A model generated the notes under the pieces. The model was given only the letters and a program-made list of their open reading frames with translations. It did not search any database and had not been told where the DNA came from. 64,000 nt of DNA from Streptomyces sp. CMB-StM0423 (GTDB taxonomy: Bacteria; Actinomycetota; Actinomycetes; Streptomycetales; Streptomycetaceae), in contig NZ_CP025407.1 of NCBI RefSeq assembly GCF_002847285.1, forward strand, positions 620,001 to 684,000. The letters run 5' to 3'. Below are positions 26,675 through 35,305 of the stretch, piece by piece. A program made the translations under genes and the position numbers. Every line of letters begins with the position of its first letter. The first letter of the stretch is position 1.

Positions 26675-27892
26675 CTAGGCCGTCGTACGCAGGAATTCCC
26701 CGAGGCCCGCGACCAGCCGGTCGACGTCCTCGGCCGAACTGTACGGCGCGAGACCCGCCCGCAGGCCGCCGCCGTCGCCGAGGCCGAGGCGGCGGGATGC
26801 CTCCAGGGCGTAGAAGGAGCCGGAGGGGGCGTTGACGCCGCGCTCGGCCAGGAAGCGGTACGCGTCGGTGGTGGTGCGGCCTTCGAGGGTGAGCAGCAGG
26901 GTCGGGGTGCGGTGGGCGGCGCGGGAGCGCAGGGTGACGCCGGGCAGTCCGGCGAGGCCGTCCTCCGCGCGCAGCCGCAGCGCGTCCTCGTGGGCTTCGA
27001 TCGCCGCGTACGCCCGGATCAGCCGCGCCCTGCGGTCACCGCCGGCGGCGGGCTCGGGGTCGAGGCCGGCGAGGAAGTCGACCGCGGCGCGGGCCCCGGC
27101 CAGCAGCTCGTACGGCAGCGTGCCCTGCTCGAAGCGCTGCGGCACCGCGTCGGTGGCGGGCAGCAGCTTGTCCGGCGCGAGGCTGCGCAGCAGTTCTGGA
27201 CGGGCGCCGAGCACGCCCAGGTGCGGGCCGAGGAACTTGTACGGGGAGCAGACCACGAAGTCCGCGCCGAGCGCCTCGGCGTCGACGGCGGCGTGCGCGG
27301 CGTAGTGCACCCCGTCGACGTGGACCAGGGCCCCCGCATCGTGGGCCATCCGGGCCAGCTCCGGCACCGGCGGCCGGGTACCGAGGAGGTTGGCGGCGGC
27401 GGTGACCGCGACCAGCCGGGTCCGCTCGGAGAGCACGGCGGCCAGATGACCGGGGGTCAGCTCGCCGGTGTCCGGGTCGAAGTCGCACCAGCGCACCGCG
27501 GCCCCGGCGCGCTCGGCGGCCTGCACCCAGGGGCGGATGTTCGCGTCGTGGTCGAGGCGGGTGACGACGACCTCGTCGCCCGGCCCCCACGCGCGGGCGA
27601 GGGTGCGGGCGACGTCGTACGTGAGCTGGGTGGCGCTGCGCCCGAAGACGACGCCGCCGGCCGGCACGCCGAGCAGGTCGGCGAGCGCGGCCCGGGCGCC
27701 GGCCACGATCGCCTCGGCGTTGCGCTCGGCGGCGGTGACGTGGCCCTGGTTGGACAGCGGGGCCGCCAGCGCCGCCGCCATCGCCTCGATGACGGGGGCG
27801 GGCGTCTGGGTGCCGCCGGGGCCGTCGAAGTAGGCGGTCCCGTCCTTCAGCGCCGGGATGCGGGCGCGTAGCGCGGCCAGGTCGTACGTCAC
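26675..27892 (-). CDS. Cysteine desulfurase-like PLP enzyme
   Basis: A 405-residue fold type I aminotransferase-class V protein of the cysteine-desulfurase-like group. It opens with [18 protein letters not shown], has [10 protein letters not shown] near residue 75, the cofactor Asp/His region [13 protein letters not shown] near 210 and the PLP Lys in [11 protein letters not shown] near 232. A distinct catalytic Cys loop like that of SufS/NifS is not apparent, so a desulfurase reaction is not certain. GTG 27892 is preferred because AGGAGG lies 6 bp upstream; a longer GTG start at 27940 is possible. It is followed on the same strand by the cox operon promoter region and preceded by the sulfite-oxidase-like gene at 76 bp. 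Confidence 0.88.
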   Translation of the reverse strand: MTYDLAALRARIPALKDGTAYFDGPGGTQTPAPVIEAMAAALAAPLSNQGHVTAAERNAEAIVAGARAALADLLGVPAGGVVFGRSATQLTYDVARTLARAWGPGDEVVVTRLDHDANIRPWVQAAERAGAAVRWCDFDPDTGELTPGHLAAVLSERTRLVAVTAAANLLGTRPPVPELARMAHDAGALVHVDGVHYAAHAAVDAEALGADFVVCSPYKFLGPHLGVLGARPELLRSLAPDKLLPATDAVPQRFEQGTLPYELLAGARAAVDFLAGLDPEPAAGGDRRARLIRAYAAIEAHEDALRLRAEDGLAGLPGVTLRSRAAHRTPTLLLTLEGRTTTDAYRFLAERGVNAPSGSFYALEASRRLGLGDGGGLRAGLAPYSSAEDVDRLVAGLGEFLRTTA

Positions 27893-27968
27893 GGGCGGCC
27901 TCCTGCCTGGTGCCGGGGGATCACCAGTGTGCGCGCTCACCCCCGGCGCGCGGGAGACCGCCCGCGGC

Positions 27969-29255
27969 TCAGGCGACGGTGACCGGGTGCCGGACGACCG
28001 CGTCGAAGAGGTAGCCCTGGTCGTTGTGGACGGTCTGCGCGGGCTGCGTCCTGCCGCTCACGTCGGTGGCGCGGGCGCGTACGTCGGCGGGGCCGGGACG
28101 CTCCGGCCGCCAGGTGGCCGACCAGCGCACCCAGCCGTCGGCGCGCGGGGCGTCGGCGAGCTTGGCGCGGCGCCAGGTGACGCCGCCGTCGGTGCTGACC
28201 TCCACGGCCCGCACACCGCCCGCGCCGGACCAGGAGCGGCCGGTCAGGCGGTGGGTCTCGCCGGCGGCGAGGGTGGCGTTCCAGGGCAGTTCGAAGGCGC
28301 TCTTGAGGGTCTGCCGGCTGAGCGGCTCGCTGCCCTCGGGCGGGTAGGCGGTGCCGAACAGCCGGTAGAAGTCGGTGTTCCACGGCGAGTACAGCGGCTC
28401 GGCGGAGACCTGCACGTCGCCGACCCACTTGATGGAGGAGATGCCGACCCACGACGGCACGAGCACGCGCACCGGGTGCCCGTGGTCGGCGGGCAGCGGC
28501 TCGCCGTTCATCTCGTACGCGAGGATCACGTCGTCCAGCGCCTTGGCCACGGGCAGCGGGCGGCGCACGTGGCCGAGGTTGATCCCGTCCGCGACGTATT
28601 CGTCGTCGAGCCCGCTCGGCATCACGTCGACCGCGTGCCGGGTGAGCCCGGCCCGCCGCAGCACGTCGCCCAGCCGGGCGCCGCGCCAGCGCGCGACGCC
28701 GATGGCGCCGAGCGACCACGAGGTGCCGGAGACGGTGCCGCCCTGCTGGGAGGCGAAGAGGCTGCGGCCGTTGCCCGCGCACTCCACGAACGCGGACCTG
28801 GCCGCGGACGGCAGTGCCTTGAGGTCGTCGAGCCCGAACTCGGCCCCGCCGCCGCGCAGTCCGTCGCCCCAGACGCGCAGGCTCCACTCGGCGGCGTCGA
28901 GCACGGGGGTGGCGGTGTGGTTGCGGACGAAGAAGCGGTCGGCGGGCGTGAGGTAGCCGGTGTCCTTCAGGGCGGGCCAGTTGGTCTCGGCGTTGGTGCC
29001 GCGGATCGTGAACAGCTCGGGCGGCAGCGGCTTGACGATGCCGGCGGCGGCCCGGGGCGCGGCCGGCGCCGCCCCCGCCGGTGCCGCGCCGAGGGCGCCC
29101 AGCGCGCCGGCCCCGCCGGCGGCGGCGAAGAGCCGGAGCATGTCGCGCCGGGCGACGCCCGGGGTGCGGGCGTCGCCGTCGAGCCACTGGCGCAGGCGGC
29201 GGCGGTCGTACGAGGTCTCGTCGGACGGCTGCGTTTTCGGCATGACGTCGATCAT
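27969..29255 (-). CDS. Tat-exported sulfite-oxidase-family molybdenum enzyme
   Basis: A 428-residue molybdopterin oxidoreductase with the SUOX fold. A twin-arginine signal lies around residue 37 (RRDMLRLFAAAGGAGAL). The molybdenum-ligating Cys is in AFVECAGNGRS near residue 155. DHGHPVRVLVPSWVG and SIKWVGDVQV near 270-290 bind cofactor and anion, and the C-terminal Mo-co dimerisation domain (VSTDGGVTWRRAKL) follows. No haem domain is present, as in SorA-type enzymes. Likely oxidises sulfite, or a related S- or N-oxide, outside the membrane. Start 29255 (ATG) or 29243 (ATG) cannot be separated; neither has a strong ribosome site. Co-directional with the cysteine desulfurase-like gene. Confidence 0.88.
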   Translation of the reverse strand: MIDVMPKTQPSDETSYDRRRLRQWLDGDARTPGVARRDMLRLFAAAGGAGALGALGAAPAGAAPAAPRAAAGIVKPLPPELFTIRGTNAETNWPALKDTGYLTPADRFFVRNHTATPVLDAAEWSLRVWGDGLRGGGAEFGLDDLKALPSAARSAFVECAGNGRSLFASQQGGTVSGTSWSLGAIGVARWRGARLGDVLRRAGLTRHAVDVMPSGLDDEYVADGINLGHVRRPLPVAKALDDVILAYEMNGEPLPADHGHPVRVLVPSWVGISSIKWVGDVQVSAEPLYSPWNTDFYRLFGTAYPPEGSEPLSRQTLKSAFELPWNATLAAGETHRLTGRSWSGAGGVRAVEVSTDGGVTWRRAKLADAPRADGWVRWSATWRPERPGPADVRARATDVSGRTQPAQTVHNDQGYLFDAVVRHPVTVA

Positions 29256-29469
29256 CCGGGCGACCGTCCACAGAACGCCATGGCCCGTTTGTGAAGAACT
29301 CGTGAAATCACCCGGAGGGCGTACGGGCCGCCGGCCGGGCCCGCGCGGGGGCGAACCGGGGCGCGAGTGACGAGCGTTCGTGCGAGGTACGGGTGCGACG
29401 GACCGCGCCTGCGGGTGGATTGCGGGCGCGGGGGGCGTAGTCGGGCGTGGCGCGGAGCAACTTCGGGCC

Positions 29470-30180
29470 GTGACCCGGGAGAAGACACCGCGCGCGGCGC
29501 GGCCCGCCGTACGCGCCGCCGTGCTGCTGGCGGCGCTCGCCACCGGCCCCGCCGCGGCCGCCGGCGCTGCCCTTGCCGCCGGCCCCGCCGCCGCCGACGC
29601 CCCGCGGACCGCCGCCGTACCGGGGTGGGCGCGGCCCGCCGACGGGTGCGTGCGCATCGGCGTGGACCTGCCGCTGGACGAGCTGGGCCGGATCGCGCGG
29701 GAGCAGGGCGTCGGGGAGGCGGTACGGCAGGGGTGCGGCAAGAAGCCCTCGCCGACGCCCACCCCCGCGCCGCCCGAGCCCACGCCGACCCCGACCCCCA
29801 CGCCGAGCCCCACCCCGACGGCCACGCCGTCCCCGCCGTCGCCTGCGCCGTCGCCACGTGCACCCGCGCCCGACCCGCCGGAGCCCGCCGCACCCGAGCC
29901 CGCCGCGCCGCCGCCCACCGTGCCCGTGCCCCCGGCCCCCACGCCGACACCCACCCCCGCGCCCACCCCCGCACCCTCAGCCTCGCCCAGCCGCACGCCG
30001 AGCCCTGATCCCTCCCCCACCCCTTCGCCCTCGCTGCGGCCCCTCTACCACGAGCCGCCGCCCCGGGAAGTCGACGAGGGCACCTCGCCCGTCACCAGAA
30101 CGCTGCTCTTCGTCGCCCCCGCGATTCTCGCCGCCGCCGCGCTCAGCGGCTCCGGCGCGGCGGCCCGCAACCGCTCCTGA
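29470..30180 (+). CDS. Pro/Thr-rich cell-surface protein with C-terminal TM
   Basis: A 236-residue exported protein. GTG 29470 is chosen because a signal-like segment follows (RAAVLLAALATGPAAAAGAA). A short globular part (CVRIGVDLPLDELGRIAREQ, near residue 60-95, with two Cys) precedes about 90 residues of Pro-Thr and Pro-Ala repeats likely to span the cell wall, then a hydrophobic segment VTRTLLFVAPAILAAAALSG and a basic end. No LPXTG motif. Function unknown. The next gene (DUF4239) starts 33 bp later on the same strand, suggesting an operon. Confidence 0.75.
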   Translation: MTREKTPRAARPAVRAAVLLAALATGPAAAAGAALAAGPAAADAPRTAAVPGWARPADGCVRIGVDLPLDELGRIAREQGVGEAVRQGCGKKPSPTPTPAPPEPTPTPTPTPSPTPTATPSPPSPAPSPRAPAPDPPEPAAPEPAAPPPTVPVPPAPTPTPTPAPTPAPSASPSRTPSPDPSPTPSPSLRPLYHEPPPREVDEGTSPVTRTLLFVAPAILAAAALSGSGAAARNRS

Positions 30181-30213
30181 CCGCCCCGCAGCCCGACCGC
30201 CGGAGGCCGGCCC

Positions 30214-30978
30214 GTGTCCGAATGGCTCATGCTCACCCTCGCGATGGCCGCGGCCATCGCGGTCGTCGTGCTCATCACCGTCCTCCGGCACCGCCGCCCG
30301 GACGAGGAGTTCGACCCCACCGAGACCCCCGACGTCATCGAGTACATGACGATGATGATCGGGGTGGTGTACGCGATCGTGCTGGGTCTGGCCATCGCCG
30401 GCGTCTGGGAGGCGAAGGGCAGCGCGGAGGACTCGGTGCAGCGGGAGGCGTTCGCGCTGCACGAGACGAGCGAGCGGCTCGCCGAGTACCCGGCCCCGGT
30501 GCGCGAGGAGATCCGGGCGGACATCGCGGCGTACGTCGGCTACGCGGTGCACGAGGAGTGGCCGGCGATGCAGGACGGCGAAGGACTGAGCGAGCGCGGT
30601 GACGAACTGCTGGACGAGGTGCGCCGCGGGCTCTTCGCGTACGCGCCGGAGACCGACGCCGAGAACCGCGCCGCCTACGCGGTCGGCGACCAGATCGCCG
30701 CGGCCGAGGAGGCGCGCAACGAACGGGCGTTGAACTCGGGGCCGACGATGCCGTCGCTGGTGTGGTTCGGGCTGATCGCCGGCGGCCTGGTGGCGATGGG
30801 CATGGTCTTCGCGCTGCAGATCCAGCGCTCGGCGCGCGAGTTGATCCTCGCCGGGCTGCACAGCGGGCTGCTGGCGTTCCTGCTCTTCCTGGTCTGGGAG
30901 TTCGACCAGCCCTACGTCCGCGACTCGGCGGGCATGCTGGAGCCGTTCACCACGCTCTTCCCGAACGCCGCCGGCTGA
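30214..30978 (+). CDS. DUF4239 (bestrophin-like) membrane protein
   Basis: A 254-residue integral membrane protein of the DUF4239 family. Hydrophobic segments are near residues 4-24, 48-66, 180-202 and 212-230; the central cytoplasmic part is acidic and helical (EDSVQREAFALHETSERLAE, PVREEIRADIAAYVGYAVH). GTG 30214 follows GGAGGCCGGCCC. The family is common in actinobacteria and distantly resembles bestrophin channels, but no activity is established. It is adjacent to the Pro/Thr-rich surface protein. Confidence 0.85.
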   Translation: MSEWLMLTLAMAAAIAVVVLITVLRHRRPDEEFDPTETPDVIEYMTMMIGVVYAIVLGLAIAGVWEAKGSAEDSVQREAFALHETSERLAEYPAPVREEIRADIAAYVGYAVHEEWPAMQDGEGLSERGDELLDEVRRGLFAYAPETDAENRAAYAVGDQIAAAEEARNERALNSGPTMPSLVWFGLIAGGLVAMGMVFALQIQRSARELILAGLHSGLLAFLLFLVWEFDQPYVRDSAGMLEPFTTLFPNAAG

Positions 30979-31042
30979 CACCCCGGCGCTCCCCCCGCGT
31001 CGGTGAGGGCCGGGGCGCCGCCTCAGGTTGTAGCGTCGCCGC

Positions 31043-31945
31043 ATGACGCACTCACCGACCGCACCGGTACCGGGCGCCGCGGGCCCCACGTTCGACATCG
31101 GCGGCGACATGCCGGTCGGCCGCATCGGCTACGGCACCATGCGGCTCACCGACCACCCCGGCATCCTCCCGTCGGAAGCGGTCATCTGGGAGCCGCCGCG
31201 GGACCGGGCCGGCGCCGTCGCCGTGCTGCGCCGCGCGGTCGAGCTGGGCGTGGGGCTCGTCGACACCGCCGACTCGTACGGCCTCGGCGCCGTCGAGGAG
31301 GTCGTCGCCGAGGCGCTGCACCCGTATCCGGAGGGGGTCGTGGTCGCCACGAAGGCCGGGCTCGCCCGGCCCGGCCCCGGGCAGTGGGTGCCGCTGGGGC
31401 GCCCCGCGTATCTGCGGCAGCAGGCGGAGCTGAGCCTGCGCCGGCTGCGTACCGACCGCATCGACCTGTTCCAACTGCACCGCGTCGACGCGGACGTGCC
31501 GCTCGCCGACCAGGTCGGGACGCTGAAGGAGCTCCAGGACGAGGGCAAGGTGCGGCACATCGGGCTGTCCGAGGTCGACGTCGTCCAACTGCGCGCGGCG
31601 CGCGAGATCGCCACGATCGCCTCCGTGCAGAACCTCTACAACCTCGCGATGCGCCAGCACGAGGCCGTCGTCGACTACACCGCCGCCGAGGGCATCGCCT
31701 TCGTGCCGTACTTCCCGATGGCCGTCGGCACGCTGGCCGCGCCCGGCGGCCCGGTCGCGGAGGTGGCGGCCGAGCTGGGCGCCACGCCGGCGCAGACGGC
31801 GCTGGCCTGGCTGCTGCGGCGGGCGCCGAACGTGCTGCCCATCCCGGGCACCACGTCGCTCGACCACCTGGCGGAGAACGCGGCGGCGCGGGATCTGGCG
31901 CTGTCGGACGAGCAGTTCACCCGGCTGTCGGCGCTCGGCGGCTGA
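31043..31945 (+). CDS. Aldo/keto reductase
   Basis: A 300-residue (alpha/beta)8 aldo-keto reductase. The catalytic tetrad is visible: Asp in GLVDTADSYG near residue 70 with Tyr 4 residues later, Lys in VVATKAGLARPG near 110, and the His position in LFQLHRVDAD near 150. NADPH-binding segments are IGLSEVDVVQL near 180 and LPIPGTTSLDHLAENA near 270. A TAGCGT element ends about 8 bp before ATG 31043 and there is no ribosome site, so the message may be leaderless. Substrate unknown. Convergent with the KAS III gene, stops 19 bp apart. Confidence 0.92.
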   Translation: MTHSPTAPVPGAAGPTFDIGGDMPVGRIGYGTMRLTDHPGILPSEAVIWEPPRDRAGAVAVLRRAVELGVGLVDTADSYGLGAVEEVVAEALHPYPEGVVVATKAGLARPGPGQWVPLGRPAYLRQQAELSLRRLRTDRIDLFQLHRVDADVPLADQVGTLKELQDEGKVRHIGLSEVDVVQLRAAREIATIASVQNLYNLAMRQHEAVVDYTAAEGIAFVPYFPMAVGTLAAPGGPVAEVAAELGATPAQTALAWLLRRAPNVLPIPGTTSLDHLAENAAARDLALSDEQFTRLSALGG

Positions 31946-31964
31946 CCGGGCGCGGGGCGAGGCG

Positions 31965-32915
31965 CTACGGGCAGCGCACGACCTGGCCCGCGTACGACAG
32001 ATTGCCGCCGAAGGCGAAGAGCAGCACCGGCGCGCCGGACTCCACCTCGCCGCGCGCCACCAGCTTGGAGAAGGCCAGCGGCACACTCGCCCCCGAGGTG
32101 TTGCCCGACTCGGTGACGTCGGTGGCGACGACGGCCTGCGGGGCGCCGAGGCTGCGCGCGAGCGGCTCGATGATCCGCAGGTTCGCCTGGTGCAGCACGA
32201 TCGCGGCGAGGTCGGCCGGCGCCACGCCGCCGCGCTCGCAGACCCGGCGGACGATCGGCGGCAGCTCCTTGACGGCCCAGCGGTAGACGGCCTGGCCCTC
32301 CTGGGCGAAGACGGGCGGTGAGCCCTCGATACGTACCGCCGATCCCATCCCGGGCGCGGAGCCCCACACGACGGGGCCGATGGCGCCCGCGTCTTCGGGC
32401 CCCGCCGCGGGGGCGACCACGGCGGCACCGGCGCCGTCGCCGGTGAGGACGGCGGTGGAGCGGTCGTTCCAGTCGGTGACGCCCGTCAGTTTCTCCGCGG
32501 CGATGACCAGGGCGCGGCTCGCGGCGCCGGCCCGGAGGGTGTGGTCGGCCTGGGCGAGGGCGTGGGTGAAGCCGGAGCAGGAGACGTTGACGTCGATGGC
32601 GGCGGGCGAGGGGATGCCGAGCCGCTCCGCGACCCGCGCGGCCATGCTCGGCACCCGGTGCTCGGCGGTGCAGGTGGCGACCATGACCAGGTCGACGTCC
32701 TCGGTCTTGGTGCCGGCGCCGGCGAGTGCCTTGGCGGCGGCGTGCGCGGCCATCATGTCCACGGTCTCGTCGTCGGCCGCGACGTGCCGGGCGCGGATAC
32801 CGACCCGGCTGCGGATCCACTCGTCGTTCGTGTCGACGAACGTCGCCAGGTCGTCGTTCGTCAGCACCTTGCCGGGCTGGTAGTGGCCGAGGGCGAGGAT
32901 CCGCGATCCGGTCAT
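31965..32915 (-). CDS. 3-oxoacyl-ACP synthase III (FabH-like)
   Basis: A 316-residue KAS III. The Cys-His-Asn triad is intact: Cys in VNVSCSGFTHAL near residue 112, His in VLHQANLRII near 238 and Asn in ESGNTSGASVPLA near 270. DEWIRSRVGIRARH near residue 33 is the usual N-terminal signature. Such enzymes join an acyl-CoA to malonyl-ACP to start fatty-acid or polyketide chains. No ACP, FabD or polyketide genes adjoin it, so this is a stray paralogue, perhaps making or transferring an acyl group in a dispersed pathway. ATG 32915 is clear. Confidence 0.92.
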   Translation of the reverse strand: MTGSRILALGHYQPGKVLTNDDLATFVDTNDEWIRSRVGIRARHVAADDETVDMMAAHAAAKALAGAGTKTEDVDLVMVATCTAEHRVPSMAARVAERLGIPSPAAIDVNVSCSGFTHALAQADHTLRAGAASRALVIAAEKLTGVTDWNDRSTAVLTGDGAGAAVVAPAAGPEDAGAIGPVVWGSAPGMGSAVRIEGSPPVFAQEGQAVYRWAVKELPPIVRRVCERGGVAPADLAAIVLHQANLRIIEPLARSLGAPQAVVATDVTESGNTSGASVPLAFSKLVARGEVESGAPVLLFAFGGNLSYAGQVVRCP

Positions 32916-33067
32916 GGGCCGCCTCCGCTGGGGTGACTGGTCGTCCGCTGCCCTTCGAGTCTGCCGGGTGTGCCCCGGGTTGGGCAGTGGAGATCCATCA
33001 AAGCGGCGGCGCGGGTCTTTGGCGGGGTGTGCCATTGCCGCGCCGCCGCCTTGCCTCCCGCGTACCC

Positions 33068-33919
33068 CTACGTGAGGGACTGCGGGTAGTCGGTGATGAT
33101 GCCGTCGACGCCGAGACCGGCCATCCTGCGCATCGCGCCGGGCTCGTCGACGGTCCAGACGTTGATGTCCATGCCCAGCTCGTGGACGCGGTCGACCAGG
33201 GCCTGGTCGGTGACGGTGTACTGCGGGTTCACCTGGTCCGCCCACTCGCTCAGGGCGATCAGCTCGGCCTCGGTGGGGCGGTCGGCGTCGAGGAAGCCGA
33301 TGGGCACCTCGGGCATCAGGTTCTTGAAGCCCTGCGCGTCGTCCAGCTCGAAGGACTGGACGGCCAGTTGGCCGTTCGCCAGCGCGCGCTGCACGTAGCG
33401 CGGCTTGGCCTGCAGCAGCTCGGCCAGGTCGGCGGGCAGGCCGGCGTCGTAGTGCCCGCACGGGCTGATCTCGGCGAGCAGGCCGGACTTCCGGTCGACG
33501 AGGTCGATGACGCGGTCGACGGTGATGACCGGCTCGCCGGCGTACCTGGCGGAGAACCAGGAGCCGGCGTCCAGGCGGCTCAGCTCGGCCCAGGTGAAGT
33601 CGGAGACGCGGTAGCTCGGCCGACCCGGGTAGACCTCCTCGATGTCGGTGGTCCGCTCCATGGTGCAGTCGTGGAAGTTGACGAGCTTGCCGTCCTTGGT
33701 GCGCTGCACGTCGATCTCGACGAAGTCGGCGTCCTGGCGGACCGCCAGCCGGGTCGCCGCCGCGGTGTTCTCGGGCGCCACGCCGGAGGAGCCGCGGTGG
33801 GCGATGACGTCGGGCCCGGCGGGCGCTGCCTGGGCGGCGGATGCGCCGGCGAGGATGCCGGCGGCCGTCAGGGCCGCGAGGACGGGCGCCGCCCGCAGCA
33901 GGGATCTCACGAGCTTCAC
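33068..33919 (-). CDS. Secreted glycerophosphodiester phosphodiesterase
   Basis: A 283-residue GDPD-family enzyme with a Sec signal peptide (VRSLLRAAPVLAALTAAGIL, cut near AQA-AP). The catalytic motif VIAHRGSSGVAPENT near residue 37 has the essential His-Arg and Glu-Asn, DFVEIDVQRTKDGKLVNFHD gives the Glu-Asp-His set, and LGVDGIITDYP closes the barrel. It hydrolyses glycerophosphodiesters to glycerol-3-phosphate outside the cell. GTG 33919 follows GCGAAGG. The upstream region on this strand has GTTTAAC and GTCTTCA elements about 11 bp apart, faintly like a PHO box; this is weak. A glycerol-kinase-like gene lies 1.4 kb away. Confidence 0.9.
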   Translation of the reverse strand: MKLVRSLLRAAPVLAALTAAGILAGASAAQAAPAGPDVIAHRGSSGVAPENTAAATRLAVRQDADFVEIDVQRTKDGKLVNFHDCTMERTTDIEEVYPGRPSYRVSDFTWAELSRLDAGSWFSARYAGEPVITVDRVIDLVDRKSGLLAEISPCGHYDAGLPADLAELLQAKPRYVQRALANGQLAVQSFELDDAQGFKNLMPEVPIGFLDADRPTEAELIALSEWADQVNPQYTVTDQALVDRVHELGMDINVWTVDEPGAMRRMAGLGVDGIITDYPQSLT

Positions 33920-34109
33920 AATTGACCTTCGCTCTCGTGGTGTTGGTGGTGCTGCCGAGGCTGAAGACGTGACGTTAAACAAGACGGACGATCACGTAAA
34001 GGGGCCGTGGTCGGGACATGACCATGCTTGCCCGGAAGCGTCCCGGGTGCTGGGATGCGGTGTGCGCGTACGGTCCCGGTGGCCGGCGGTGCGCGGGAGG
34101 GGCGGAGCG

Positions 34110-35288
34110 ATGCGGAGCGTACGGCGCGGCGGGAAGCTGGCCGGTCTGGTGGTGCTGGCGGCGCTGGTCACGGCGCTGGGGGCCGGGTGCGGTGCGCCGG
34201 GCAGGCAGGGGCCGGAGCCGGACGGCGGGCCGCGGGAGCACCAGGCGCCGGGCACGGAGCGGGCGCGGGAGGACGGGCAGGCGCGCGACGACGGCGACGG
34301 GCGCCGGGCGCGCGCCGTGGGCGTGGCGACGTACAACGTCTACCTGGGCGCCGACTTGAAGCCCCTGTTCGACGCGGGCAGCCAGGCGGAGCTGGTCGCG
34401 CGCGCGGACGAGGTGTACGCGGCGATGGAGGCGACGGACTTCCGCGAGCGCGCGGCGGCCCTCGCAGAGCTGCTGGCGGCGCGCGCGCCCGACGTCGTGG
34501 GGCTCCAGGAGGTGGCCCGCTGGGAGCGGGGTCCCGCGGGCGGCGAACTGACGGTCCGCTACGACTTCCTGCGGCTGCTGCTCGACGAGCTGGCGGCCCG
34601 CGGCACCCCCTACCGGGCCGTCGCCGCGAACGACAACTTCACCGGCCGGATGCCCGTCTCGGCCGCCGAGGAGGCGCGGTTCACCGACCGGGACGTGATC
34701 GTCGTACGCGACGGGCCGCCCGCCTCCCGGCCGCGTACGTCGCGCGCCGCCTCCGCGGCGTACGACGCGAAGGTCACCCTGCCCTCCCGGATCCCCGGCC
34801 TCTCCTTCGAGGTGCCGCGCGGCTGGTCGTCCGTGGACGTCACGGTGCGCGGCGGGACGTTCCGCTTCGCCACCACCCACCTGGAGGCGTTCGGCACCCC
34901 CGACGTGCGCGCCGCCCAGGCCCGCGAGCTGGCCGCCGCGCTCGCCGGCTCGCCGCACCCCGTCGTCCTGACCGGCGACTTCAACTCCCGCCCCACCGAC
35001 ACCTCCGGCGCCTACGGGATCCTCGCCGAAGCCGGCTACGCGGACGTCTGGACCGCGGCGGGCGGCGACCCGGAGGGCGGCTGGACGGCGGGGCAGAGCG
35101 GGTCGCTGCTGGCCGGGGACGAACTCTCCCACCGCATCGACCACGTGCTGTACGAGCCGGACGGCGTGCGGGCGGTCGCGGCGGAGGTGGTCGGCGACCG
35201 GGAGGCGGACCGCTCGGCGCCGACGGGGTTCTGGCCGTCGGACCACGCGGGGGTGGTCGCCGAACTGCGGCTCGGCGGCGGGCGGTAG
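34110..35288 (+). CDS. Endonuclease/exonuclease/phosphatase (EEP) family lipoprotein
   Basis: A 392-residue protein with a lipoprotein signal (VTALGAGC, Cys near residue 28), a polar Asp/Glu/Arg-rich linker and an EEP catalytic domain. Motifs are GVATYNVYLG near residue 72, VVGLQEVARWE near 130 (metal-binding Glu), FATTHLEAF near 255, VVLTGDFNSRPTD near 290 and WPSDHAGVVAEL at the end (catalytic His). The fold covers DNases, sphingomyelinases and phosphatases; substrate cannot be assigned. ATG 34110 follows GGGAGGGGCGGAGCG. It is divergent from the glycerophosphodiesterase gene, so both may take part in extracellular phosphate ester breakdown. Confidence 0.87.
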   Translation: MRSVRRGGKLAGLVVLAALVTALGAGCGAPGRQGPEPDGGPREHQAPGTERAREDGQARDDGDGRRARAVGVATYNVYLGADLKPLFDAGSQAELVARADEVYAAMEATDFRERAAALAELLAARAPDVVGLQEVARWERGPAGGELTVRYDFLRLLLDELAARGTPYRAVAANDNFTGRMPVSAAEEARFTDRDVIVVRDGPPASRPRTSRAASAAYDAKVTLPSRIPGLSFEVPRGWSSVDVTVRGGTFRFATTHLEAFGTPDVRAAQARELAAALAGSPHPVVLTGDFNSRPTDTSGAYGILAEAGYADVWTAAGGDPEGGWTAGQSGSLLAGDELSHRIDHVLYEPDGVRAVAAEVVGDREADRSAPTGFWPSDHAGVVAELRLGGGR

Positions 35289-35305
35289 CCAGCGCCGGCG
35301 GCGGC

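Noticed and set aside
31965..32915. KAS III gene as sign of a polyketide or fatty-acid cluster
   Set aside because: No ACP, ketoreductase, acyltransferase or other synthase lies nearby, so a biosynthetic cluster is not supported.
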